Below are positions 1-13,406 of a stretch of 64,000 nucleotides of DNA, piece by piece. The stretch is from Voacanga thouarsii. Lineage: Eukaryota > Streptophyta > Magnoliopsida > Gentianales > Apocynaceae. The position numbers and the translations under genes are program-made. Under the pieces are notes generated by a model. It was not told the DNA's origin, did not search any database, and saw nothing but the letters and a program-made list of their open reading frames with translations. Location of the stretch: contig JANUWF010001101.1 of NCBI GenBank assembly GCA_026120185.1, positions 6,202,001-6,266,000 of the forward strand. The letters are read 5' to 3'. Numbering within the stretch: position 1 is the first letter of the stretch; each line of letters starts with the position of its first letter.

Positions 1-91
1 TTAATCGATGGTTCTCTATCTTCGAGAGTTGTTTGACGTCTAAGCCAGAACAGAGAAATATAAGATTTCGAAGCAACTGTTCCGTTGCAAA

Positions 92-3000
92 ATGGCTGAG
101 GGTGCTTCTGTGGCCACTCATGGGTTGAAGATGCTAGGCTTAATTGAGAAGCTTGGATCTCCTAGGTTCCTAATGAACCATGAATTGAGTGTTGATTTAA
201 TTATACAATCTTTGTCTAATAGTTTTTCACAATTTGTGATTGACTATCAAATGAACAAGGTTGAGTCCACCATTCCTATAAAGAAGGATTCCAATGCGGC
301 CTTAAGGGTAAATCTTCTTCTTCCAAGAAGAAAATTCAAAGGAAGAAGAAAAAGGTTCACACTAAGCCCAAAAATGGTGTGACGAAGAAGGATGCAGCCA
401 CCAAAGGCCCATGTCATCACTATGGCAAAATGGGCCACTAGAGACACAACTGCAAAGCCTAATTGGAGACCGTCAAGGAAAAGAAGCAGAAGGAGAAGCA
501 TGCAGGCACTTCAACTTCTACTCTTGATATGTTTATGATTGAGATAAATACTACCTTTAGAAATGAGATATAGGTATTGGATACTGGATATGAATCTCAT
601 TTGTGCAATAACTTGCACGGACTAAAGGGTAGTAGAAGGCTAGAGAAAGGTGACGTGGACCTACGTACTGTAAATGAAGTAAAGGTTACTACTGCACTTG
701 CTGTAGGGATGTACGAGTTGAACATGCCTTCAGGATTAGTTTTAGAACTGCAAAACTATTATTTTGTACTAGTTTTAATGAAAAATATTATCTCAATTGC
801 GTGTTTAGACTTGTATGGATTTGATTTGATATTTAAGAATAAATACTGCTATTTTTTATTAAATGATATTCATTATTGTTCTGCAACTTTGGTTAATGGT
901 TTATATGTTTTATACATGGATAATCCAATTATTAATATAAACAATAAGAAAGCAAAGATTGATAACCCAAACACCTCTTACTTATGCCAATGCCGTCTAG
1001 GCTATGTAAACAAGAATTATGTTTCTAAGTTGCACAAGTTTGGTGACATTGGGTCATTTGATTATAAATCATATGGCACTTGCGAGTCTTGTTTACTAAG
1101 TAAAATGTCTAAAACTACTTTTTCTAAAAAAGGAAAAAAAATGCCAAAGAGTTATTAAAACTCATACATTTTGATGTATATGACCCAATATCTATACAAG
1201 CAAGAGGAGTTATAACTACTTCATAACTTTTATCGATGATTATTCATGATATGGGTATTTGTATTTAATGAAATACAAATCTGAAGCTTTTGAAAAGTTC
1301 AAAGACTTCAAGAATAAAATAGAGAAACAACTTGGGAGAAGTATTAAGACTTTAAGATCTGATCAAGAAGGTAAATACTTAAGGTAAGACTTTTATGATT
1401 ATCTTAAAGATAATGGGATATTATCTTAATGGACTCTACCACATACACCTTAACATAATGGTATATCTGAGAGAACAAATTGAACCCTTCTAGACATGGT
1501 ATGAACCATAATGACTTTGCAGACCTACCAAAATCGTTTTGGAGGTATGCACCAGAGACCTCTGTTTATATTCTAAACAGAGTTCCATAAAAAACGGTTG
1601 ATACTATCCCATTTGAGATGTTTTTTGGCAAGAAACAAAAGTTATCTCACTTGAAAGTATGGGGTTGCCTTGCCTTTGTAAAAAAATCACAGTAAGACAA
1701 ACTTGATAATAAGTCTGACAAGTGTTTGTTTATAAGATATCCGAAAGAATCTTTTAGGTATTACTTCTATCTCTCTTCAAAAAATAAAGTATTGTTTCGA
1801 AGCATGTTATCTTCTTAGAGAAGGGAGCACATACTTAAAATGGATAGTGGGAGTAATATTGAACTTAGTGAAGTTCAAGAAGAACAAACAAATAAAGATC
1901 AATCATTTGATCCCACATCTATTGAGAGAATAGATGAACCTTCTATTATACAAGATCCTTGTAGGTCGAGTAAGATACATGTGGCACTTGAAAGATTGAA
2001 TTTCTCATAAGTGATTACAATGACGTATTACTCATGGATGAAAATGAGCCTACTACCTACAAAGAAGTTCTGAACAGTTCAGAATCTGACAAATGACTTG
2101 AGGCCATAAAGTCAGAGATAGATTCCATGTATGATAACCAAGTATAGACTTTGGTTGATTCACCTAAAGGATTCAAACCTATTGAGTGGAAATGGATTTT
2201 CAAGAAGAAAATTGACATGGATAGTAATATAGTTACCTATAAAGTAGGACTAGTGGCTAAGGATTATCGTTAACAATATGGTATTGATTATGATGAAACT
2301 TTCTCACCAGTCGTTATGCTAAAATCCATTAGGGTACTCCTAGCTATTGTCCCTCATCATGATTATGAGATCTGGAATATAGATGTGAAAACAACTTTCC
2401 TAAATGAAAATCTGATTGAGGAAGTGTATATGACACAACTCGAGGGTTTCACATTCAATGATAGCACAAAAGTGTGCAAGTTGCAAATGTCCATTTATAG
2501 ACTTAAGCAAACTTCTAGGAGTTGGAACATCTATTTTAATAAAACAATTAAAGAGTTTAGTTTCATTCAAAATATGGATGAGCCTCGTGTGTACAAGAAG
2601 GTTAGTGGGAGTACAATCGTTTTCTTATTACTTTATGTAAATGACATATTACTGATAGGAACCGATGTACAATTCCTTCAATCAGTTAAAGTTTGGTTGT
2701 CTAAGAAATTCTGTATGAAGGACCTTGGAGAAGCAACTTATATTCTTAGAATTAGGATCTATAGAGATAGATAAAAAAGGTTGCTTGGTCTTTCACAGTA
2801 TACATAGTACATACATAGATAAAGTGCTAAAGAGGTTTAGTCTAGGTCAATCCAAAAAACGATTCTTACCCATGACACATAATGTAAGCCTTTCAAAGTC
2901 GATATCTCCCAAGACATAAGTTGAAAAGGATCATCTAAGTAAGATTCCATATTCTTCGACAGTTGGATCTATAATGTACACTATGATATGTACTAGGCCC

Positions 3001-3615
3001 GACGTATCCTATGCTCTCAGTTTGACGAGCAAATATCAATCTAATCCTAGTGAGGGTTATTGGGCAGCTGTGAAGAATATCCTTAAGTACTTGCAAATGA
3101 TTAAGGATGTGTTTTTGGTATATATAGAGGATGATTTGAAAGTAAATATGTATACTCATGTCAGTTTTCAATCTGATAAAGATGATTTCAAATCACAATC
3201 TGGCTACGTATTTATGTTGTATGGAGGGAAAATAAATTGGAAGAGTTCCAAACAAGAGACTATTGTAGACTTTACGACAAAAGTTGAGTACATAGCCGCT
3301 TCTAAAGCAACTAAAGAAGCTGTTTGGATCAAGAAGTTCGTGACGGAACTGGGTGTGGCCCTACCTAGCGTTGTTGGTCCAATATCCTTGTATTCTAACA
3401 ACAACAGAGCCATTGCACAAGCAAAAAAGCCACGGTCTCACCAACGATCTAAACACGTGCTACGACGCTATCACCTGATCCAGGAGATCATAGATAGGAA
3501 TGATATAAAAATAGAGAGAGTTTCCACAGATGAGAACATAGCTGACCCGCTCACAAAAACACATCCTAGAAGGAACATGATAGGTATGTTGAGTCATTCG
3601 GTATTAGAAACATGA
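92..3615 (+). pseudogene. Broken gag-pol of copia element A
   Basis: In order: a gag segment (92-382) typical of copia gag; a damaged zinc knuckle near 405-455; a protease motif beginning VLDTGYESH (about 575); a pre-integrase region (to 1,158); integrase remnants (about 1,160-1,800); reverse transcriptase (about 2,120-2,774) with the box YVNDILLIG where YVDD is usual; and RNase H (2,974-3,615) ending in the usual ENIADPLTK region. Reading frames are split by stops and shifts throughout. The first Asp of the catalytic YVDD pair is Asn here. No functional product is expected. Confidence 0.8.
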
Positions 3616-3641
3616 ATGATTGGCTCTAGTGCAAGTGAGAG

Positions 3642-4826
3642 TTTACTAGTATTGTGCCCTGAGGCAATCATTTGTACTTTGTATATGACACATTTTTTTT
3701 ATAATACAATTCATTATTTATCTTTCAATTTATTTTCTTTACTTTTATGTAAAATAACTATAAGATAACGTCCCTAGTACAATATTGTGTTAAGAAAATC
3801 ATGAGAGAGATCTAATATGAGATTCCTACAACACTGTATAGTGTTAGTACTAAAATAATTCCTAGTCATAGTATTAATGAGATAGGACATCATCAATGCG
3901 TTAAGACTAGCATGTGTTAGACTTCCTAATTTGATCAAGCGGTGATTCTTACATCTGTGAGTATTGTGATACTCAAAATTAACACGTGGATGCTTGTTAA
4001 TAGAACAAGTACATTGGATGACTTAACAATGAGATAATCACATGGATAACTATTTAGTGTTTATTAATTGATGAATAAATAAATCAATTCTGATTATAAT
4101 TAATAGATTAATTCTAAATTATTAAGAATTATTAATCTCAAAGGCATTTGGATTAATTCATATTTTACTACCAATAAACTGATAAACCTAATAGGCCACA
4201 CACAATAGAGGATTATGTACTCGATATGTTATTGGACAACATTGTGGGGTTACTTGTGAGAAGTAGAAGTTATTTGGGCCAAATTATAATTAGTTATAAT
4301 TTTTGAGCAAAACTATAATTGTGAAAACTTGTAGGTTTTAATTACAATTTAATGAATTCTAATTTTATTAGAATTCACACAGCGTTGTATCAGCATTTTT
4401 TTTCTGAGATTTTTCCAAAAAGGATGCCATGGTTGCTTTTTTTTAAAACATGCAGAGAAAATTGTTCTCTCTGATTTTTCAAGATACACAATTCCTCTCT
4501 TCTGCTCTGACACATAGAACCCTAGCTGTCTTCTGTTCTCTACTAGCACCGAGAGTTTGGCTGGAGTCTTGAGAACTATCCTTGTGTGGACTAGTTAGTG
4601 ACAATCCTACACTTAGATTGTAGAGGCAAGGCATGCGATTGTTCATTTGTTTGGCATTGCTGGATCTCACCTCAACTAGACATTCAATCACGTTTGGAAA
4701 TTTTGATTTGCAGCCACTTAGCAAAAGTATGGCTTTTTCTATTTTTTTTATCCGTATCAACACATACATACAATTCTTGCAATTAGAATTCATCTTTTTC
4801 TTTTCCTTGCACATATCTGATGCATG
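3642..4826 (+). repeat. Presumed 3' LTR of copia element A
   Basis: It follows the RNase H stop and a degenerate purine tract and contains no coding signal. Its start (TTTACTAGTATTGTGCCCTG) looks like a mutated TG-type LTR start. The end is placed only by where reverse-transcriptase sequence of the next element begins, so it is approximate. Confidence 0.5.
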
Positions 4827-6328
4827 AAAAAATTTTAACACTTATAACTTCACCTAAAGGGATAAAACTCATTGAGTATAAATGGGTATACAAAAGGAAG
4901 AATGTGTGGATAGGAAGATAGAAACCTTCAAAGAAAGGTTTGTGGCGAAAGATTATATTAAAAAAGAAGGAATCGATTATGAGAAAAAAAATTTCTCGAT
5001 AGCTATGCTTAAATCCATCCATATTCTCCTTACTATTGCATGTTATTATAACTACGAGATATGGCAAATGGATATCAAGATGGCCTTTCTAAATGGTCAT
5101 CGTAGTGAGGATATCTCTATGTTCCAGCTGGAAGGGTTTTATTGCTAAAGGCTAAAAACATATGGTTTATATACTTAAGAAGTTTATTTATAGACTTAAG
5201 CAAACATCGACAGTAAGGAACATTCGTTTTGGTGTGACTATAAAGTGGTATGGATTTATTCAAAATGAAGATGAACCGTGCATGTAAAAAAACTGGAATG
5301 CATTAATGTTGTCTTTTTTATATTATATGTGGATGGTATTCTACTAATTAGTAATGATGTGGAGATATTATCATCTACAACGGTTTGACTTTCTAGTCAG
5401 TTTTGTATGAAGGACTTAAAAGAGGTCAGCTATATTATTGGGATTGGACTTTTTAGAAATAGAAAGTAGAGAATGTTTAGGTTATCCCAAACTACATACA
5501 TTGACAAGATGTTGGTTAAGTTCAGCATGTACTCATACAAGAAAGCTCAGATCCCTTGCAGACATAGGGTTATCTCTCTCTTCAAAAGAGTGTCTTAAGA
5601 CACAAGAAGAAAAACATAGGATAAGTAGGGTTCCTTACGCTTTGTCTATGGGAAGTCTCATGTACGCCAAATTGTGCACTAAACTGGACATCTGCTTTGC
5701 TGTAGGTTTAGTCAGTAGATATCAATCAAACTTTGAGGAGGTTCATTAGCAAGTTATAAACTATATACTCAATTACCCCAAGAGAATAAGAGATTATATG
5801 TTGGTTTACAGAGTTGATAATTTGGTTCCAATAGGATACAAAAACTTAGACTTCTAGGCAGATAAAGATGAAAGAAAATTCACTAGTGGATATATTTTTA
5901 CCTTGTCTAGAGCAGCTATTTTATGGAAGAGTAAAAATTTTGTATTGTTGACTCAACTATGGAAGCTGAGCATATAGTAGTTTTGGAGGCATGTAAGAAA
6001 GAACTCTGGCTTCGAAGGTTCCTTTCAGAACTTGGAGTTGTACCACTGATAGATAGGCCAATTTCATTGTACTATGACAACTCAGGAGCAGTCTCACAAT
6101 AGAAAGAACCTAGAAACCACAAGAAAAGAAAGAATATCGAGAGGAAGTATCATTTAATTCGGGAATTTATTCAGAGATGGGAAGTTGTGGTGGAACGTAT
6201 AGCATAAAAAAATAATCTAGTAGATCCATTCACCAATCCTCTGGCAGATAGAGTTTTTAGAAGACATTTAGATACCATAGCAATGGGCATCTATGGGCTT
6301 ATATAGTTTTAGAGTATAAGTGGGAGAT
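4827..6328 (+). pseudogene. Reverse transcriptase-RNase H remnant of copia element B
   Basis: A second Ty1/copia pol fragment starts in reverse transcriptase (YKWVYKRK-like block near 4,878) and has the MDIKMAFLNG block (about 5,070), a decayed YVDG box (about 5,326-5,340), the RPDI-type block (about 5,685) and RNase H (about 5,850-6,240). Numerous stops and shifts are present. The purine tract AAGTGGGAGA lies at 6,318-6,327, directly before the LTR. Gag, protease and integrase are absent, so this is a 5'-truncated copy. Confidence 0.8.
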
Positions 6329-8250
6329 TGTTGGAATGTATACTCTCCAATCTTATGTATCCGATGTAAATTCAATGAAATAAAAAAAAATTTTATTCTA
6401 AAAAATTCTTTGTGATTCTGTACTTTAATTTATGCACAATTTTATTAGAAATTACCTATTGTGTTTAAGTAAGTGATTCATGTATATGGTGGTCTTTCAT
6501 AGTAAGGTATAGATCATGGAATGATCCATGTGAATAGTAATTTTTTACAGTAAGGTATAATCATGGGTTACTTAACACATAAACTTAGTTCTTAACCAGT
6601 TTATTAGAATAGGGATCTGATCAGGAAAAATATTATTGTACTATAAATTTCAATTAGGGAATGACTTACCTTTAGCCAATGAGTAGTTCTCACACTTCAT
6701 AGTATAAGCGTTTTTGGAATACGTAGAACTAGATCCATAGTAGTGGTTTCTCAAAGTATTAAAATAATAGAAACTTATACTACTACAGCTACAGCGTGGA
6801 CTTATATTGTATGACTTGAGTATAGGTTGGTGGCCTAGCAAAGCTAAAAGCATGTACTTTAATGTACTATAGGTGAAGTTCTATTATAGGACCAATACAC
6901 TTATATGTTGGGTATATGTGACTAGTTAGTTAAAACAAACTCATACAATATAGTTTCTATACTTCTAAAAGGAGAAATCACTCCCTTGTGATTGTCTAAG
7001 ATAATCTATATCATCTAAGGCCTTGGGAACATGATTTAGTATTGTGTGATTTTGGGTAGCTCCTAAAAATAAATGGATACAAACTAGAAGTCAAGAATTA
7101 TCGAACTAAATATCTAAGGATAGTAGATGTCATTGGGAGAGGTGTTAGTATATTTTTTTGTCTCAATGATAGGTGTTATATAGAATAGTATTTTAGTCAT
7201 TACACTTGTAAGTCAGAAATATAACTATACACATTATTATTTTTTTATAGTGATAATAGGAAATATTTAAAATGCAAAATACAGTTATCTTTATAGTAAG
7301 GATATTTTGATTATTTTAGTAGCTAAGGACGATGCGTTTTTTAGTCCTCAGATTAGTCCGTAAGTCCTAATTAATTTTATGTTAAGGAAAATAGTCTTAA
7401 ATAAAGTGAGTTTTATTTTATTCGGATAGTTTAATTTATTATTAGATTAGAATAAAATAAAAGGCCAAATAGAGAGAATAAATTAATTATCTGATTTAGC
7501 TGATTAATTTAATTATTTAGGACTTGAGCCCAAATTGAACAATTAATATTAGCTTGGGCCTGAACTATAAAAGCTTGAGAAATTATTTTAATCCATTTAG
7601 GTTAATTAAATTATTTATTTATGGGTTTTTATCAGTCTAATAATAAATAAATTAATTAAAAACTTACTCAATAGACTGGACTATGGGATCCAAGCACTAG
7701 ACCTATGCCCAATTCCACTTGGGCCAACCAACTAAGTCATTTGAGTAGATAGACTCTACTGATGTGTATCTGTTAGGGTTTGAAATATTAGAGAAATAGA
7801 TATACGTGATCAGTGTGGTTTAAGATATTACTCATGAGGTAACTCTAGGTGACTGACTCTCTCCCTCTTGTTGAAATTTTTCTCTGGTTTTCCTTGTCTT
7901 CTCCAGTAGAAGGAAAAAGGAAGAACATCTTCTTGATGCTTGTTAGCAAATTGTCAATAGGATTAGAGATCAAAGTCCCTTAGCCTTAATGTTTTTCACC
8001 AGTGGTTTTAGGCAGAGGATATATTCTGAAAGATCATAGATCTTGCATTCATGCCTATAAGAAGCATAAGGCTTGCGGGACATTCACCAGAAGCTATGGT
8101 GTAAATGCCAGTGGTAGAACAACCAAGCACATCTCCGCAGCCTAAGCAGTTAAAAGGTCTACCAAAATGCAAAGGTATTATATTTTGAATGCTTTTGCTA
8201 CAATTTCTGATTGCCTCGGTGTGTATTATTTTGCCTCCATCCATTTTCAC
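6329..8250 (+). repeat. 3' LTR of copia element B
   Basis: It starts TGTTGGAATGTATAC right after the purine tract. The same LTR family recurs at 44,988-46,787 (minus) and 53,847-54,438: they share the segments around the TTTAAGTAAGTG block, the GTAAGGTATAGATCA block and the GGGTATATGTGACTAGTTAG block. Similarity to the 45-kb copy can be followed to at least about 8,050. The right end is not sharply visible. Confidence 0.6.
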
Positions 8251-8398
8251 CTTGAGCTATACTTTAGGGAAACACCTCATTCTTATAGGTGATCTGGTTC
8301 AAGAAAAGTCCCAGGCTTGTGAAAGTGTGAGTGGACCAATTCCATTGATTAAGATGAGTCTATTGGATTTTTAACTCTCGGTTAGCAAAATATTTTTC

Positions 8399-8461
8399 TG
8401 ATATAGCCAAATGCTTTCCTGATATAGCTAAGTGTTTTCTTGATATATCAAAGCAGAAGCT
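8399..8461. repeat. Short 21-bp tandem repeat, three units
   Basis: Three imperfect copies of a unit beginning YTGATATAGC follow each other. I recognise nothing coding here. Confidence 0.5.
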
Positions 8462-8469
8462 TTTTGCTT

Positions 8470-9922
8470 GAACTTGAGAGTATTAGTTGCTAGATTCTAA
8501 TGTATATTTTCTTTCCTTGAAATTTACGCATAATGAAGCTTTTATATATTAAAATTTATTTAATTATTTTAAATGAACTTTATGCAATTTCTTATGATTC
8601 CTAAACTTTTTTAAATACATGTCGTATGAAAAGGTCTATTTAAATATATAATTATACCTATGCATGGTTTAATCCTAATTATCGAATAATGAATCTCTAT
8701 GAGATCACATGTTCTCATGAATACTAAATTTTAATAAAGGAAAGCATTTTTACAGTAATAAATGAAGGCATTTTACCTAATTACATTTTGAAGCGTGTTA
8801 TGCAATAATTGAAAGGCATGTGTCCTATAGCTTATGAGTTTCGGAAATAGTTACTTGGGAAATGAGAAATATTTGAAAAATAATATTTTAGCCTCGGAAA
8901 ATGTTCTCTTGATATTCCATCAAGAAATGTGATATTTGGATTGGTCCTGTGAACTAGGAAGACATTAAGTACTCAGTGGGGGGGGGGGGGGGGTTTCTCT
9001 TTGTACTAGCTGTTAGAGATAGATAGATTTTAAGGTTTATCTTACTCTAAATGGAATGGTAGGACATTGAAATTAGCTATATTTGGCTAGCCATTTTATG
9101 CCTAGCAATTGTCTGTAATATATAATTGGATTGTTCACATGATACCAGGTGGGGACAATCGATGCGTCCAATCCCTTGCCATCTCGATGGAGATTAATGT
9201 CAAGATTAGGGACTTTTGGCTTACGATGACAAGTAAAAGATCCCTAAATATTAGGTGTTGTGCTTGTGTCACTCAAAACTGCATCATGATCTGGTTGAGT
9301 ACTAAAAACACAGTTACTGGCACAATAAGACTGTGATAGCTGAAGATGAAGTCTTGTGAGCTTTGCACGTAGATCGTCCTTCTACCGAGAGAAGTACCTA
9401 CTTTTCTTGAAAATAGGCTATATGTTTTGAAAGAAAATCTTGTTTTTCTAAATGTGCACAATCTCTAAACTGAATTTGCACGGTTTCTTACTACTCAACT
9501 TGTTGGATTGTTTTTAGTAGAATTCAAGACACATTTTAGAAATGTTTTCTACGAAAAACACTGGAACATATGGGGACTCACTGAGTATGCAACTCACACA
9601 TGTTTCTATTTCTCTTATTTTTCTTAGGGCCCAGAGCTGAGAATATGTGATTGTGATGTCAATACTACTTTTGGGGCTTAGTCTACTAGAAATCCTTATG
9701 TTGTGATTATATTTAGATTATAGATTTATTATCAATTATATTCTGATACGAATACTATGTATCTTATTTTAGCCAATATGTAAGCTAATGATTTCTTTGT
9801 TTCTATTGCTTTTCATTGTAAGTTTTAATTAGTTATAAAGACCTTTTGTCTGGAATTCTAGATGGAGTTACATCCCATAAATATATAAGGTCCACTACCA
9901 TATGAATGTATGGGGTGTTACA
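8470..9922 (+). other. Non-coding stretch, possibly end of a Ty3/gypsy LTR
   Basis: No gene is recognisable. The stretch ends with GGGGTGTTACA (to 9,922), the usual 3' end of LTRs of the gypsy Tekay/Del type (known pattern), and CACTA coding similarity starts just after it. I could not find the matching TG start, so an LTR origin is an inference. A run of 16 G lies at 8,978-8,993. Confidence 0.3.
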
Positions 9923-10010
9923 TTGGTGGGGAAACAAAAGGAATACCGTTATTGTCATCATCCTCATCATTATCAAATAACAACAACAACTCTGGTATAG
10001 TCACCATCAT

Positions 10011-11429
10011 TGATGAGTAAATTTTAGGTGTATAAAAATCATCAAATTTAAATCCATCACTCAGTCAAGTTTTAATTAAAACATTAATCCTAAAATCCAC
10101 ATACGAGCAAGTATACTCATCGCGAGCGTAGTATAAGGAATTACCGAGTATCGATCATCAAAGGAACAAGTACACACTAATCACTTTCATTCATTATTTA
10201 ACCGACTCAAATAAAGTGAAAAAATAATTAAAAAAATAAAGAAATATATACAACTCAAAGATGTAGGGATATGCAATTTAGACAATTATCCTAGAAAATA
10301 TGATAATGAACCAACTAGCAATTCTCTCAACTAATTATCATCTTGGCATCATAAAGGAATATAAAGTAAAATTTAATCGTTTCCCAAGTCATGAATCTAC
10401 TTAGATAAATTCCACTTCGTTTTCCAATCCATGGAATTACTATCTTTTGATTAATATTAACAAATTTGTCAATCAAGCTAACATAACTAAAATATGCATG
10501 AAACTCAATTCTTTATAAATATAAAATTAGCTAGTGACCCTTTATCTAAGGTGAAATCAACTAATCTTTGAAAACGTTAGTCCTATAATCCTAATTTCGT
10601 TGTCCAAGTCCATTAAGATTTAACAAATCGAAATCAATGCAATGAAACTCCTAATATCATTTTTCCAAGTCAATTAGAAGAACTCGCATCAATAACCAAT
10701 AATACTAATTAATAAAATATCAAAGATGATAAAGAATTGATCAAATAACTAAATCAACATAAAACCAAAGCCTGAATCCAAAATAATGTTAAATTACAAT
10801 AAAAATATTGAATACATAATTGTTTAGGAACAAGAAAATAAAGATAAAAGAAAGCACTCATAGATAAGTCTCTTTCTTCTTCTTTAAAGATTCTTTTGAA
10901 TTACCCTCCTTAATTTGGTGAATTCCTCATTCAATGAGTGATTGGAATTTTAGCTCTTGGATCCACCTTTCAATTTCTTGTGTTTTCTCTTACTTTTATA
11001 GGCCTCTTGGATGCTAAATTTGTAGTTTGGAAAGTCTTGGCTGAGTAGGCTTCGAATAATACCAAAATCATTAGAAAATTTCCAAATTCGTATACAGGAT
11101 TTTTCGCCTTCCAAAGTAGACCTAGCGCCAAGTCCAATCGACTCACCTGGTGCCAGGTTTGTTCTATTCTTACCCTGAGTTTTGCTATATTTTCTCTGCT
11201 AGACCAGAATGGACCAGGTGCTTGGTCCCTTAGCTAGGCCTGGTGCCAGGTGCATTCTGGAATTTCTCCAATTTTACTCGAATTTAACTCAAATTTGTAC
11301 AAATTTGTAAAAAATACTTTTTACAAGAAAAATGTCAAATAGAAAGGAATATGCCTAGTTATTACAACAAATGTATCTCAAAATAACCTCAAATAACTAA
11401 GAAAATAATGATGATTTTAGCCCTTATCA
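10011..11429. mobile_element. Solo LTR inside CACTA second ORF
   Basis: A 1,419-bp non-coding block runs from TGATGAGTAA to CCCTTATCA, with imperfect 5-bp flanks ATCAT (10,006-10,010) and ATCAC (11,430-11,434). CACTA coding similarity stops at its left edge and resumes at its right edge, which supports an insertion. No internal retrotransposon genes are present. The lineage, and therefore the orientation, is not certain; a gypsy-type LTR is likely. Confidence 0.55.
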
Positions 11430-11911
11430 ATCACCTTCTCAGACATAGTTGCCATCTAAAGAGTGAGGCCCGCATCTCTCACCTCAGCCCTCCTTATAAC
11501 CCTCTCATGCCACATGTACCTATCCTTTTGAATTCTCCATCACTCCTCAACCTCTAAATCATTTTCTAAACCCTATTCTCAACTATCTAATCAACATCAA
11601 TAGGTATAGAAGAAGTGGATCCTAGTAGTTGAGACTGATATAACTGCTTCCTAAATTGAGTGGCCTTTAATCCCATAGACACGCCCTTTGTTGAATCCGC
11701 CAACTATCTCTACGAAAATGGCCTTGTTATTTGGTGCAATAGAAGAGTTGAGGAGCTGATAGACTCTATATGAGAATAATGCTTCTCGGTGGTACTTTCA
11801 TCTTCCTGAAATAAAATACAAGTTTATAAAAATTAAAGGAACAATAATAATAAGTAATGTAAGAATAAATTAGCATTACTAAGATTTTCTATAGATGCTC
11901 ACCCACGAACT

Positions 11912-13406
11912 TGTTAGAGGAAAACCAAATCTAAACACACAAAATAGCAGTGAAAATAAAATGGATCTGCCTCTACCAAAGATCCTAACGGGTTGAAATT
12001 AATAGATTTGATTAAAGATTGTACATTTTCATTATGTTCTATTGATCGCTTCTTGTTGAGCCTTTGATTCAAATCACAACTAGGACCCCACAAACACTGT
12101 CTTTATGGTATCCACTTGAACTAATTTAGATTGATATCTCGAGTTCTAGTGTTAACTAAATTTCAAGGTTTCTTACTCAAAAAAGAAGATTTTATTTTTT
12201 TTATTTGTAACAAAAAGAGAGAGAGATTAATTCTCACCAGTTTAGAACAACCTACAATAACCTTTTGAAAGACTTCTAAAAATCTATCCCTAATATCTTG
12301 GATTAAATCCTAAATATTAAGTTATTTGAAATATGAGTTTAAATCAGATATGGATTCTGTTTCTAAATCAAGATTTAAACTGAATTGCAATCCTGCTCTA
12401 ACTTGGAAATCTCGATTTTATTCATCCTAATTTGGTTCTGAAATGAAGTTAGTTAATTGGATGGCCCAAACTAATTTAGCCCAATTAATTAAAACACCTA
12501 GGCCAAGTTGAAACCACTCTTCGAAGCCTAATCCAAATTGATCTTAGAGTATGGCCCAAAAGGTACTTATAATATTGGTCATGACAACTCTTTGTCACAA
12601 ACAATGAGAGGTGTTTAGCAACATATTATTATTCCCAAATTACAAGCAAATGGTGATTTGACATAATCACTATAATGATAAAGTAATTGATCCATTTGTC
12701 CTTGATATCTATATTAAATACAAGTCATAGAATATGTCATACTTATATTATTCAATATATATACATTTCTTGATTCCTAAGTGGACTAATTAAAATGACA
12801 TTTATATCTCCATATCGATTTATTTATTCATGATCATATAAATTAGTCTCATTCAATCGAGAGACCTAGGCCCAAGATATCATCCCTATTATATAGGAGG
12901 GACAAATCCTATCTTAGTCACACTCATCATTTCCCATAGTCTGTAATATACCAATTAGTACATTCATTGCCCTTTCTGTTGTGGACAGCGTTTGGTTCAA
13001 TCAAAGTATGCCACTCACCATGTTGGAAATCTCGTGTGATCTCAAGTTGAAGGATCACATATACTATGATCACTATGAGAATCACTTATGATACTCATAT
13101 AATAATCTATGTAGTGTTCTCATAGCAAGTCGGTCTAGTACATTGATTCTCTAATTATATACCCATGTATTGATTTGATATAATGTATCCATGACAACTT
13201 CAGTCAGTAAAAGTAATGCATACTATTCTTAATGCCTTATTATTGTCTCAATCTATAATAATGCTTGACTAGGAACATTTTAAGAATAGTGCTAGAACTA
13301 TTCTAAGGGTATTATTATATATGATCTTGTTACGCAGATAAAGATAAAACATCATAACGAGAATACTTTTTATTAAATATAGCAATGATACAAGTATACT
13401 CCAACA
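11912..13406 (-). mobile_element. Solo LTR, Ty1/copia type, minus strand
   Basis: On the minus strand it begins TGTTGGAGTATACTTG (ending at plus 13,406) and ends CCTCTAACA (plus start 11,912), giving the short inverted ends TGTTRGAG. Flanks are GAACT (11,907-11,911) and GAAGT (13,407-13,411), four of five bases equal, as expected for an aged 5-bp target duplication. It lies between CACTA exons and holds no retrotransposon genes. Confidence 0.65.

Larger units (their letters stand above)
1..4826 (+). mobile_element. Degenerate Ty1/copia retrotransposon A, 5' end outside window
   Basis: The Ty1/copia order gag, protease, integrase, reverse transcriptase, RNase H can be followed on the plus strand, then a purine tract (about 3,633-3,641) and a presumed 3' LTR. 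The 5' LTR and start of gag lie before base 1. Many stops and frameshifts break the polyprotein, so it is an old, inactive copy. The right boundary is set where a second copia reverse transcriptase resumes at about 4,827, which suggests that A inserted into, or beside, element B. Confidence 0.8.
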
